25,979 bases of DNA from DASWJZ01 sp964487455 (GTDB lineage: Bacteria; Pseudomonadota; Alphaproteobacteria; Rhizobiales; Afifellaceae): assembly GCA_964487455.1 (NCBI GenBank), contig CAZARE010000319.1:1-25979 (forward strand), given 5' to 3'. This document shows, in pieces, positions 14,900 to 23,172 of the stretch (position 1 is the first letter of the stretch; every line of letters starts with the position of its first letter). Position numbers and translations under genes: made by a program. The notes under the pieces were generated by a model. The model saw nothing but the letters and a program-made list of their open reading frames with translations, was not told where the DNA came from and made no database searches.

Positions 14900-15976
14900 T
14901 CACTCCTGGTCCCAATTGCGGACCGGATCGGCGCCGGCGCTACGCATTTCCTCCATGTAGGCGCCCAGCACCTCGGTGCCCGGCAATCCCGCTGCGTCAA
15001 TGCGCTCGGCCCATTCCTTGGCAACGTTGGGCATGGCGCTCGCCCACTTCATCTGCTCCTCGCGGGGAAGCTCGAATATCTCGGCGCCCGCGAACTGCTC
15101 CGGCACCGATCCGTAGGCGGCCTCGTAGATGCCCTGCTGCGCCGCATCGGCCTCGGCGGTCCACGCCTGGGCCGCTTCCAGGAGGATGGTTTGCAGCTCG
15201 GGCGGCAGTCCCTCGTAGACGCCCTTGTTGACGATGAGCGCCGCGGCGTACTGCGCGCCGAAGCCAACCTTCGTCACGTAGGGAGCAGCTTCCGGATACT
15301 TCATGCCGGGAATCGAGGACGGGAAGATGATGAAACCGTCGATGACGCCGGTCTGCGCGTTGTTGTAGTAGAGCGTCATGTTGCTTTCGACCGGCGTTGC
15401 CCCTGTGCCGCGCAGCCATTGCAGCGCCGCGCCGGCGGTGGAGATCTTCTTGCCGTTGATTTCCTCGAATTCCTGCACGGGAAAAGTCGTGAACAGCTCG
15501 TAGGAATCGAAAGTCGCCCCCGCCAGCCAGACAACGCCAAACTTGTCGTACTGCTCGTTAAAGGCGGGGATGGTGTCGTGCAGCTTCTGTATCGTCTTGC
15601 CGACCAGCACGACGTCGGTGGTCGTGAAGGGCGTCATGAACGAAACCTGCTCGAGAGGCAGCTTGTCGGGATGGAAGATCGTGGGCTCGAATCCGATATC
15701 GGCGACGCCGTCCGAAACGCCCTGCAGGACGAAGGTCGGCTTCAGAAGGGATCCGGCATAGGCCTCTTTCCAGTTGATCTTGATGTCGAGGCCCGCCTCT
15801 TCGATGCGCCTGTTCACTTCCGGAACATAAAACTCGCTCACCAGATTGAGCGGATTCATCGCGCGGAGCGGCTGTCCGGCCGCAACCGTAAGCGTAATCT
15901 CCTGCTGAGCGACAGCAGTCGAAGCCGCAACCGCGAGCCCCGCAGCGCAGACAATCGTTGTTGAGAGCTTTCGCAT
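14900..15976 (-). CDS. TRAP transporter solute-binding protein, DctP family (system 2)
   Basis: The 358-residue precursor starts at ATG 15976, preceded by GGGAGGAAGG. Residues 1-23 form a signal peptide ending in STAVA, so the mature protein is periplasmic. The frame is open further upstream to 16171, but that part lacks secretion features. Family traits include DGVADIGFEPTIF, INGKKISTAGA at the substrate-contact region and the acidic C-terminal helix. It lacks the usual LKGLKIR arginine motif; the equivalent INGKKIST has lysines, so the carboxylate contact may differ. It opens the leftward operon binding protein, DctQ, DctM and MetE-like protein. The ligand is not predictable. Confidence 0.9.
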   Translation of the reverse strand: MRKLSTTIVCAAGLAVAASTAVAQQEITLTVAAGQPLRAMNPLNLVSEFYVPEVNRRIEEAGLDIKINWKEAYAGSLLKPTFVLQGVSDGVADIGFEPTIFHPDKLPLEQVSFMTPFTTTDVVLVGKTIQKLHDTIPAFNEQYDKFGVVWLAGATFDSYELFTTFPVQEFEEINGKKISTAGAALQWLRGTGATPVESNMTLYYNNAQTGVIDGFIIFPSSIPGMKYPEAAPYVTKVGFGAQYAAALIVNKGVYEGLPPELQTILLEAAQAWTAEADAAQQGIYEAAYGSVPEQFAGAEIFELPREEQMKWASAMPNVAKEWAERIDAAGLPGTEVLGAYMEEMRSAGADPVRNWDQE

Positions 15977-16318
15977 TTTCCTTCCTCCCTTGAATCGGTC
16001 CATCGACTTCACCGCCTCGATGCAGATCCAATGCAATCTTGGCCCCAAGCGATCCCGCTCAAGGAATTCGCCGGCGCGCTGTGGGTTTCTCCCAAAGTCA
16101 CCACGCTTGGTGCCCCCAAACACCACGGTATACAGCGAACAAACGATTGCAGAATCCCATGTAAGCGTCAACTAAGGGTCAAGCGGGCAACAGCGGGCGC
16201 ACCGCCAGTTCGCAGCAATTTGAGGCGGAGATTCGCCCGGACGCGATTTGACAAGCGCTTCGCTATCATTGGTAATTGCCAGAGGCCGCCAATCGAGCCG
16301 CCAAAACGGGAGACGCTC
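15977..16318. promoter_or_regulatory. Divergent promoter region between two TRAP systems
   Basis: These 342 bp contain no supportable gene. They separate the leftward DctPQM operon from the rightward TAXI operon. On the plus strand TTGACA (16248-16253), a 17-bp spacer and GGTAAT (16271-16276) make a plausible sigma70-type promoter 43 bp before the TAXI start codon. On the minus strand two TTGAC repeats (TTGACC from 16182, TTGACG from 16171) are possible -35 elements with poor -10 boxes. CACCA-CGCT-TGGTG near 16098-16112 is a small dyad that might bind a regulator. Confidence 0.4.
16248..16276 (+). promoter_or_regulatory. Candidate sigma70-type promoter for the TAXI-TRAP operon
   Basis: A perfect -35 hexamer TTGACA is followed after 17 bp by GGTAAT, which matches four of six consensus -10 bases. 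The expected transcription start near 16283 gives a short leader that includes the CGGGAG ribosome-binding site and ATG at 16319. Confidence 0.5.
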
Positions 16319-17275
16319 ATGAAGATTAGCACTTACGCTGCCGCCGGCCTGCTGCTCGCCGCGAGCGGAGTCGGGCAGGCCCAGACCGTTGGCATCGCGA
16401 CTTCCAACCCCGGTTCGCTGTTCCACAATATCGGGTCGGCCATCGCCAAGGCCGCCAACGACGCTGGCATGAACGTGACGATCCAGCCGGCAACTAGCCC
16501 CAACCAGTATCTCTTCGCCGTGAACGCCGGCGATATCGAGTTCGGCGTGGGCAACCTGCAGGAGTTCAACTATGCGCTGGCGGGCGAGGCGTGGTTCGAC
16601 GGTCAACCGAACCCGAATCTCCGCGTGGTGACGATGATCATGCCACTCAGAGAGGCAATCTTCGTCCGCGCGGATTCCGACATCATGTCAGTCGCCGACC
16701 TCGAGGGTAAGCCTATGGTCGACGGCTATACAGCCCAGAACACCATCCTGCCGCAGCTCGACGCGATCTATGCAACCGCGGGGCTCACCCGGGACGACAT
16801 GCAGCCAGTGCAGGTGCCAAGCGTCGTCGCCGGGGCGGACGCCTTCATGGCCGGCGAGTCGGTCGGTTTCATTTTCGCCCACGGCGCCGGCAAGGTGCGC
16901 GAGGCCGACGCAGCCGTCGGCGGGTTACGGGCGCTTCCGATCGAGAACACGCCGGAGAATGAGGCCGCCATCAAGGAGCACTGGCCGGTCGGCTACCTAG
17001 TGAAGATGGGCCCGAGCCCGGCAGCCCCCGGCGTTCTCGAGGAGGGATGGTTCGTCGCCTATCCGCAAATCGTGTTCACCAATGCGGACATTCCCGACGA
17101 GTTGGTCCACCAGATGGCAAAGGTCATTCACGACAGCAAGGAAGGCCTTGCGGCCACCTTCCCCCCGTTCAACGCGTTCAATCCTGACGAAGATATGGTC
17201 GGCGACACTTCGCCGGGCGAATATCATCCGGGCGCGATCGAATACTTTAGAGAGATCGGCCTCTGGAACGAGTAG
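16319..17275 (+). CDS. TAXI-family TRAP transporter solute-binding protein (system 3)
   Basis: The 318-residue precursor has a signal peptide ending at about GQA (residue 21). Mature TAXI features follow: VGIATSNPGSLFHNIGSAIAKAA, equivalent to the family's G..GG.YY..G..IA region, and LFAVNAGDIEFGVGNLQEF. TAXI proteins are periplasmic receptors for Na+- or H+-coupled import of organic acids or amino acids through a fused permease, and that permease gene follows after 6 bp. ATG 16319 is preceded by CGGGAG; the frame is open back to 16031, but only this start exposes the signal peptide. The unusual SNPGSLF replaces the common glycine-rich GGTYY, so ligand specificity may differ from glutamate-type members. 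Confidence 0.88.
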   Translation: MKISTYAAAGLLLAASGVGQAQTVGIATSNPGSLFHNIGSAIAKAANDAGMNVTIQPATSPNQYLFAVNAGDIEFGVGNLQEFNYALAGEAWFDGQPNPNLRVVTMIMPLREAIFVRADSDIMSVADLEGKPMVDGYTAQNTILPQLDAIYATAGLTRDDMQPVQVPSVVAGADAFMAGESVGFIFAHGAGKVREADAAVGGLRALPIENTPENEAAIKEHWPVGYLVKMGPSPAAPGVLEEGWFVAYPQIVFTNADIPDELVHQMAKVIHDSKEGLAATFPPFNAFNPDEDMVGDTSPGEYHPGAIEYFREIGLWNE

Positions 17276-17281
17276 CGGTCG

Positions 17282-19264
17282 GTGAACGACGTGGAGTTGG
17301 GGGAGCCTCGCAACGGAGCGCTCTCCCGCTCTTTCTGGGGCAAGGTGGTCTATTGTCTTGCCGCCCTGCTTACCTTCGGTGTGGCTTTCTGGTCGCTTGG
17401 CATTCCGCGCCATCTGTACTGGTCTCTCTACCCGCAGCAGTTCATAGCCGCCGCTCTGGCGCTAGCGCTGCCGATTGCCTACTTGACCCTTCCTGCGCGA
17501 CGCGGCAGCCCGCGCGACCACATCCCCTGGTACGATGTCGCGGCGGCGGCGCTTGGTTTGATTGCGGCCGGATATGTGGCGGTTCGCTATCCCCACATCG
17601 TGAACCAGATATTCTTCCGCCCGCCTGAGGCCTATATTCCCGGAGCAATCATCGTCGTCCTCGTGCTTGAAGCGCTAAGGCGTGCAACGGGCTGGGCGCT
17701 TGTGGTCATCGTCGTCAGCTTCATCCTGTACGCGCTGTTCGGCGACATTCTTCCCGGCCGCCTTTCGAGCAAGGCACAGGACTGGCAGAAGCTCGCCGGC
17801 TACCTCGCCTTTGACATTAACGGTATCCTCGGAATCCCCATGGCCGTGGCGACCACGATCGTCGTTGCCTTCATCTTCTTCGGGAATCTTCTCTCCTCGA
17901 CCGGCGGATCGAAGTTCTTCACCGATGCGGCGCTCGTCTCCATGGGCCGCTATCGCGGGGGTTCCATGAAGATCGCGGTGGTGGCATCCGCGCTGTTCGG
18001 ATCGGTGTCGGGTTCTGCCGTGGCGAATGTCGCAGCAACCGGCGTCGTCACCATCCCGATGATTAAGCGCAACGGTTATCCGGCGCACAAGGCCGCGGCG
18101 ATCGAGGCCGTTGCCTCCACCGGCGGCCAGCTGATGCCGCCCGTGATGGGCGCAGCCGCCTTTCTGATGGCTGAGTTCCTGCAGGTTCCCTATTCTGACG
18201 TGGTGCTGGCTGCGCTCGTCCCGGGCCTGCTCTACTACGTCGCCCTCTTCATCCAAGCCGACCTTGAGGCTGGAAAGATGGGCATCTCCGCGGTTCCCGC
18301 TTCAGAGATCCCCCAGCGCCGTAGCGTGCTCGGCGGCATGCACTATTTTCTTGCCTTCTGCGTTCTGCTTTACGCGCTCTTCACTCTGCATTGGCAACCC
18401 GAGCGCGCTGCGCTTGCCGCCGCCGGTACCGTCGTCGTAACGGGGGTTCTCTTCGGTTATCAGGGCGTTCGTCCGAAGCTCGCCGGTTTACTCGGTGCGT
18501 TCGCGCGGACCGGCAAGACGGTTGTCGAAATCATCCTAATTTCAGCGGCGGCCGGCATGGTAATCGGCGTGCTCAATGTGACCGGGCTCAGCTTCAATCT
18601 GACCTACAGCCTTGTGCAGATCGGCGCTGGAAACGCCATCGTGCTGCTCCTCCTTGCAGCCTTGGTATGCATCGTCCTCGGCATGGGCCTGCCGACCCTT
18701 GGGGTCTATGTTCTTCTCGCGGCCCTCGTAGCGCCAGCGCTTGTCGAGGTCGGCATTGATCCGATGGCGGCGCACCTCTACGTCATGTATTTCGGCATGA
18801 TGTCGATGATCACGCCGCCTGTGGCCATCGCTGCGTTCGCAGCGGCCGGCATCGCGGGCGCAAGCCCGATGCGGACCGGTTTCGCTGCGATGCGTTTCGG
18901 CTGGTCGGCCTACATCGTGCCGCTTCTCTTCGTCGCCTCGCCGAGCCTGCTGCTGATCGGAGAGCCCGAGGCGGTTGCAGTTGCGGTGATCACCGCCACC
19001 ATGGGCGTCTGGCTCGTCTCCATCGCGCTCGCGGGCTACTTCATGCGCGTCGTGTCTCTGCCGATGCGGGCCTTCTTGGCCGCCGCGGGCCTGCTTGCGC
19101 TGGTGCCTGCCGGCGCGTTCGAAGGAGCGATGTGGACGGACATTGCCGGGGCGGTGCTTGGAGGACTTTTGATTACGCGCGAAGTTATGGCGAGCCGGCC
19201 GCAGCCTTCCGCTCACGCCATCGGCTCCGATTCGCGCGCCAAACCTCAGGTAGGCGAGACGTAA
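17282..19264 (+). CDS. TAXI-TRAP fused permease (DctQM fusion, 4TM + 12TM)
   Basis: This 660-residue polytopic inner-membrane protein is the fused large/small permease of TAXI systems. After an N-terminal set of helices, the conserved TRAP core contains GSVSGSAVANVAATGVVTIPMI (split by strands), STGGQLMPPVMGAAAF and the second-half counterpart MITPPVAIAAFAAAGIAG. Other family blocks are LGMGLPTLGVYVLLA and LYVMYFGMMSMITP. Translation starts at GTG 17282, 6 bp after the binding-protein stop. Its last 19 bases overlap the 3' end of the convergent ThDP-enzyme gene. Together with the TAXI receptor it forms the third TRAP importer in the window. Confidence 0.92.
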   Translation: MNDVELGEPRNGALSRSFWGKVVYCLAALLTFGVAFWSLGIPRHLYWSLYPQQFIAAALALALPIAYLTLPARRGSPRDHIPWYDVAAAALGLIAAGYVAVRYPHIVNQIFFRPPEAYIPGAIIVVLVLEALRRATGWALVVIVVSFILYALFGDILPGRLSSKAQDWQKLAGYLAFDINGILGIPMAVATTIVVAFIFFGNLLSSTGGSKFFTDAALVSMGRYRGGSMKIAVVASALFGSVSGSAVANVAATGVVTIPMIKRNGYPAHKAAAIEAVASTGGQLMPPVMGAAAFLMAEFLQVPYSDVVLAALVPGLLYYVALFIQADLEAGKMGISAVPASEIPQRRSVLGGMHYFLAFCVLLYALFTLHWQPERAALAAAGTVVVTGVLFGYQGVRPKLAGLLGAFARTGKTVVEIILISAAAGMVIGVLNVTGLSFNLTYSLVQIGAGNAIVLLLLAALVCIVLGMGLPTLGVYVLLAALVAPALVEVGIDPMAAHLYVMYFGMMSMITPPVAIAAFAAAGIAGASPMRTGFAAMRFGWSAYIVPLLFVASPSLLLIGEPEAVAVAVITATMGVWLVSIALAGYFMRVVSLPMRAFLAAAGLLALVPAGAFEGAMWTDIAGAVLGGLLITREVMASRPQPSAHAIGSDSRAKPQVGET

Positions 19265-20952
19265 ACGTCTAGCAGCGCCGGCAGCCGTTTTTCGCGCACC
19301 GTTCTGAGCGCGCGGGCGATGGCACTAGGTAGAGCGGCACCGTCTTCCACCCTTTCGCCGAAGCAGCCATGGGCCCTCGAGATCGCCGCATAGTCGGGCG
19401 ACGGCGACAATTGCGTGAACGGCATGGCGTTTGATTTAGCAGCTTCGCCGTCCGGGTACATGGCGAGGGTGGCGCGGCGGACCGCCTGCCAGACTCCGTT
19501 GTTGAAAACGACGATCAGCACCGGCAGCTTCTGCGCCGCCGCAGCAAGATGGCAGGCCGTGGGATTGGCAAAGATGTAGGAGCCGTCACCAATGCAGGCG
19601 ATGACCAGCCGCTCTCTATCGGCGAGTTGGAACCCTAGCGCGGCCGGGAGCGCCCAACCGAGCCCACCGGACGGCGCCGCAGAGAAGTAGGTATTCGGCT
19701 CGGTAAAGCGCATCACCGATGGGTCGCAGCCGAGCTCGTTGAACACAGCTGCAGATTCGCTTCTCGCCTCGGACAGACAATGGCTCACGTAGGCCGCACT
19801 CATCGGCGCGCCGGAGCCGCGTTCAGCCTGCCGGCGCGCCGTCTCGCGGCGCTCGCGGTTGAGTCGTGTCACCGCTGCCCTGCGGCGCACTACGGCTTCC
19901 TCCTGTTCCGCCGTCAGCTCTGTAAGGCTCTCGTGGAGAGCCGTCAGCGCCAATGTCGGGTCGCTGGCGAGCGCAACATCGATCGGGAAACTGCGCACCG
20001 GCACCCTCTGAAACAATGGATCGGCACCAACGGCAACGATCTTGGCGTTCCAGCCGGCATTCTTGGGATCGATCAGCCAGGGAACCATCGCCTCCACCGT
20101 GATGATCACATCCGCGTCGGCAAGCCAGGCGGACACATCGCCGCCGGCGTGCATCGGATGCTCCGAACTGAGGACGTTCCGCGTTGCCCAGAACTCCACT
20201 ACTGGAATCGCAAGCCGGTCCGCCAGTGCCTCCAGGGCCTTCCAGCCTCCACGCTCGGGAGGACGCTGCGCGACGATGACGGGATGCGCGGCCTTGCGGA
20301 TGAAATCGGCCGCCTTGGCGACGTCCTCGGGCCTCGGGAACCCGGCTCTTGTTCGCTCCTGCCGCGTCTCCAAAGGGGGCACACGGGGGGCAGTCTCTGC
20401 TAGAACCTCGCGCGGCAGGCTGAGGTAGACCGGCCCGGCGGGATCACTCTCGGCAACCGCCAGCGCGCGTTCCACGATGAGCACCGCCTGCTCGGGGTAT
20501 CGCAGCTCGTAGTCCCATTTGACCGCTTCGCGCACCATCGCCGCTTGGTCGCGCATTTCCTGGCCCCAATGGATTGGCCGCGAACGGCTGCCGAGGCGAC
20601 CTCGCTCCGTTATCGGAGTTCGTCCGGAGCACATCAGGAGCGGAACGTTGTCGGCCGCAGCGTTAAGAAGGCCCATGATCGAATTGGCCAGGCCTACATT
20701 CACGTGGACCATGGCGCACTGCGCCCGACCTGTGGCGAGCCAGTAGCCATGCGCCATGCCGACGGCGACGGTCTCGTGCGCGGCGAGCACAGGCTCCGGC
20801 AGGTCCAGCCCCGACTTTGCCCTCCGCGCAAAAGCCTCGATGACCGCCGGAAAATCGGTTCCGGCATTGCCGAAAACGTAGTCCACACCGAGCGCCTTCA
20901 TGCGCTCAAGAAGTCGCTCCGCCGTGGACCAGTCATCGACGGCTTTATCCAT
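19246..20952 (-). CDS. Thiamine-diphosphate-dependent enzyme (acetolactate synthase/benzoylformate decarboxylase-like)
   Basis: The protein has 568 residues in the three-domain ThDP layout. The N-terminal pyrimidine domain has the catalytic glutamate E60 in AAHETVAVGMAHGYW, a middle domain follows, and the C-terminal PP domain has the ThDP motif GDG at 455-457 ending in FNN at 483-485. The start at 20952 follows GGACGGAGC and removes 30 unlikely residues of the open frame. Such enzymes decarboxylate 2-keto acids or join them by carboligation; the subfamily is usually annotated only as thiamine pyrophosphate-requiring. It lies 10 bp after the amidohydrolase gene, so the two are coupled, hinting at successive steps on an acidic or aromatic intermediate. 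The exact substrate is unknown. Confidence 0.88.
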   Translation of the reverse strand: MDKAVDDWSTAERLLERMKALGVDYVFGNAGTDFPAVIEAFARRAKSGLDLPEPVLAAHETVAVGMAHGYWLATGRAQCAMVHVNVGLANSIMGLLNAAADNVPLLMCSGRTPITERGRLGSRSRPIHWGQEMRDQAAMVREAVKWDYELRYPEQAVLIVERALAVAESDPAGPVYLSLPREVLAETAPRVPPLETRQERTRAGFPRPEDVAKAADFIRKAAHPVIVAQRPPERGGWKALEALADRLAIPVVEFWATRNVLSSEHPMHAGGDVSAWLADADVIITVEAMVPWLIDPKNAGWNAKIVAVGADPLFQRVPVRSFPIDVALASDPTLALTALHESLTELTAEQEEAVVRRRAAVTRLNRERRETARRQAERGSGAPMSAAYVSHCLSEARSESAAVFNELGCDPSVMRFTEPNTYFSAAPSGGLGWALPAALGFQLADRERLVIACIGDGSYIFANPTACHLAAAAQKLPVLIVVFNNGVWQAVRRATLAMYPDGEAAKSNAMPFTQLSPSPDYAAISRAHGCFGERVEDGAALPSAIARALRTVREKRLPALLDVYVSPT

Positions 20953-20962
20953 GCTCCGTCCC

Positions 20963-21979
20963 CTACTTCGCCAGCTTGAGAAGCCGCCGGGGGTTGTCTT
21001 CGTAGATCGCCTGCCGTTGAGCGTCGGTGAAATGGGGTCCATCGAGGATCTTTATCGTCTCTCGGATGTACATGGGACCGCCCTCCGGATCGAAAGGAGC
21101 ATCGGACGCGAAGACAATATGCTGGAGTCCGAAGAAGTCGATTGCATGCTCGATCGCGCGGCGCGAGCCGAATGTGGCGGTGTCCGCGTAGAAGCCTTTG
21201 AAGTAATCGAGGTGCGGCTTCTTCAGCTCGCTCAGCAGGGTCGTGTAGTCCGCATGCGACGTGCGCTTGCCGAGCTGGCTCCATCCGGGGCCGACCCGGC
21301 CCTCGAAGAACGGCACCATCCCGCCAGCGTGATGCGTCACGACCTTCAGATTGGGAAGCCTGTCAAAGGTCTTCGAGAAGACAAGCCGCGCCATCGTGAC
21401 CGAGGTCTCGTACGGCCAACCGAAGGTCCACCAGATCTCGTACTCGGATTTCTTCTCGGACAGATAGTCCGGGAAGTCGGCCGTGCGGTGCGGGTGCAGG
21501 AACACGGGCACGTCCGCCTCGGCCGCATAGTCCCAGAACGGCGCGAACTCCGGCAAGTCAAGCGGCCTGTCGTTGACATTGGTATAGACCTGCAAGCCGC
21601 GAGCGCCGAGTTCCTCGACCGCGCGCCGGCATTCCCCAAGGCATTTGTCGGTGCTGGAAATCGGCGCCGACGCAATGAATCCAGGAAACCGGTCCGGGTA
21701 TTTCTGGCAGATTTCGGCCATCGCATCGGATGCGATCCTGGAAAGCTCAAGCGCCTGTTCGGGCGTGGCATGCTCCTCCAACGGCGGAGCGGCGATTGAA
21801 AGAATCTGGCAGTAGTCCGGTCCGAACATGTCCATCACCTGGAATCGGCGGTCCATGTCTGTGATCATCGGGATTGCAGACACACGCTTGGGCATGTTCG
21901 ACATCGGCCCGATCACCTTTTGCAAGGCATTGAAATAGGGCTGCGGCCAGATATGGGTGAACACGTCGATCTTTCGCAA
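20963..21979 (-). CDS. Amidohydrolase 2 family (ACMSD-like decarboxylase/hydrolase)
   Basis: The protein has 338 residues from TTG 21979, which follows GAGGAAGGAAAC; no ATG fits and the family begins KIDVF. It is a TIM-barrel amidohydrolase of the PF04909 type that includes aminocarboxymuconate-semialdehyde and resorcylate decarboxylases. Visible metal/catalytic positions are H9 in DVFTHIW, H162 and H164 in FLHPHRTAD, H216/H217 in VVTHHAGG and D293 in ASDAPFDPEGG. The first ligand of the usual HxH is phenylalanine here, as I recall for a sizeable subfamily. Being first in an operon with the ThDP enzyme suggests hydrolysis or decarboxylation before a 2-keto-acid step. The substrate is not predictable. 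Confidence 0.85.
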   Translation of the reverse strand: MRKIDVFTHIWPQPYFNALQKVIGPMSNMPKRVSAIPMITDMDRRFQVMDMFGPDYCQILSIAAPPLEEHATPEQALELSRIASDAMAEICQKYPDRFPGFIASAPISSTDKCLGECRRAVEELGARGLQVYTNVNDRPLDLPEFAPFWDYAAEADVPVFLHPHRTADFPDYLSEKKSEYEIWWTFGWPYETSVTMARLVFSKTFDRLPNLKVVTHHAGGMVPFFEGRVGPGWSQLGKRTSHADYTTLLSELKKPHLDYFKGFYADTATFGSRRAIEHAIDFFGLQHIVFASDAPFDPEGGPMYIRETIKILDGPHFTDAQRQAIYEDNPRRLLKLAK

Positions 21980-22161
21980 TTTCGTTTCCTTCCTCGCCTT
22001 TCCGACAGCGGGCCCAGTGCGATTCATAGACCTCGCAGCCGATCTCGCCCCCACGATAGATGAAAACCCGCGTGGTATGAAACGCTCGTCTCCCCGGGCG
22101 GCAACTAACGCGGTCCGATTGGTTTTCGCCGGAGGGCTGCTTCGGTTATGAAGGACGGATA

Positions 22162-23172
22162 ATGCGTCCCGCGCTGAACCGCATGCGTGAATATCTCCAC
22201 CGGCTGCCAACAGCCGACCTCTACTTTCTCAATCCTTTACGGGCATTGGGCCGCGCCCACCTCGGCGGTGCGCGCGTTCCTCGCATCCGCTTCCCGGCGC
22301 CGAATGTCTATACCGTTGGCTGCACTGGCGTGATCGTGCGCTACGGGCGCGAGGACGACATCGATCTGCTGACTCGCATGTGCGTCCGCCAGATCGTCTA
22401 CATCGCCGATGACGATTTCGCGGCAGGAGCCGAGGATCCGCACCTGCCAGCGCGCTATCGTGAAAAACTCGCGGAATTCGCGAAAGGCCCGTGGCCCGCG
22501 CTCTGTAAAGCTGCGGACATTGTCATCGTCCCGGGGGCGGTTCTCGCCGCCGCTTACGGCTCCAAGGCCCGCATTATGCCCCCCGCATGGCATTTGCACC
22601 CAGCGTCCTCCGACCATTTCGAACGGTCAAGCGTCATCAGGATCGTGCATCTCGGCACCGGTTCCCACCTCGCCGATCTCGCTGCTTTCGCCCCCGTCAT
22701 TGCCGATGTGCTCAAGGCGCACTCTCGGACAAGGCTCACTCTCTTCTCGCCTGGCCGAGCCGCGGCCCCTCTCGCAGATCACGCGCAGGTCGACGTTCGC
22801 CCGCCGATGTCGTGGTGGCGGTACAAGCTCTCCCTGCCGCGGATGCGCTTCCACATGGCGCTCTACCCCCTCGCCGAAACGGCGTTCAACCGGGCCCGTT
22901 CCGCCAACAAACTCTACGAGCATGCTCTGGTGGGAGCAGCCTCGCTGATGTCGCCCAATCCGGCGCTACGGGAGGCGGCGGAGCCCGACCTGTTGCAGAT
23001 TTTCGTGGAGGGTGGCCCCGACAATTGGACAGATCGGATTGCAGCTGGCCTTGCCGACCCGGAAGCCTTGCGGCGGAGGGCCGACGCGACTCGCGCACAT
23101 ATCACTGCCGCGAACCCGCTCGATCGAGCCGCTCGCATGTGGCGCGACATCCTTGCGGCTGATATCTCTTAG
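22162..23172 (+). CDS. GT-B-like glycosyltransferase (family 1/4 type)
   Basis: The protein has 336 residues, starting at ATG 22162 after AAGGACGG. It has no signal peptide and no clear membrane helix. The C-terminal half looks like a GT-B nucleotide-sugar domain: VIRIVHLGTGSHLADL (a strand-turn-helix), LTLFSPG, and then the donor-site block MALYPLAETAFNRARSANKLYEHALVG, which matches the P...FN.ARS..K..E.A..G pattern of GT4-type enzymes. The N-terminal half has VYTVGCTGVIVRYG and a possible Rossmann strand AADIVIVPGA. It neighbours a kpsC-like gene, so a role in surface polysaccharide assembly is likely. Its stop overlaps the convergent downstream gene by 4 bp. Confidence 0.72.
   Translation: MRPALNRMREYLHRLPTADLYFLNPLRALGRAHLGGARVPRIRFPAPNVYTVGCTGVIVRYGREDDIDLLTRMCVRQIVYIADDDFAAGAEDPHLPARYREKLAEFAKGPWPALCKAADIVIVPGAVLAAAYGSKARIMPPAWHLHPASSDHFERSSVIRIVHLGTGSHLADLAAFAPVIADVLKAHSRTRLTLFSPGRAAAPLADHAQVDVRPPMSWWRYKLSLPRMRFHMALYPLAETAFNRARSANKLYEHALVGAASLMSPNPALREAAEPDLLQIFVEGGPDNWTDRIAAGLADPEALRRRADATRAHITAANPLDRAARMWRDILAADIS

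Noticed and set aside
16031..16318. Upstream extension of the TAXI binding-protein frame
   Set aside because: The extension would bury the signal peptide and lies in the divergent promoter region; ATG 16319 has a ribosome-binding site and a promoter ahead of it.
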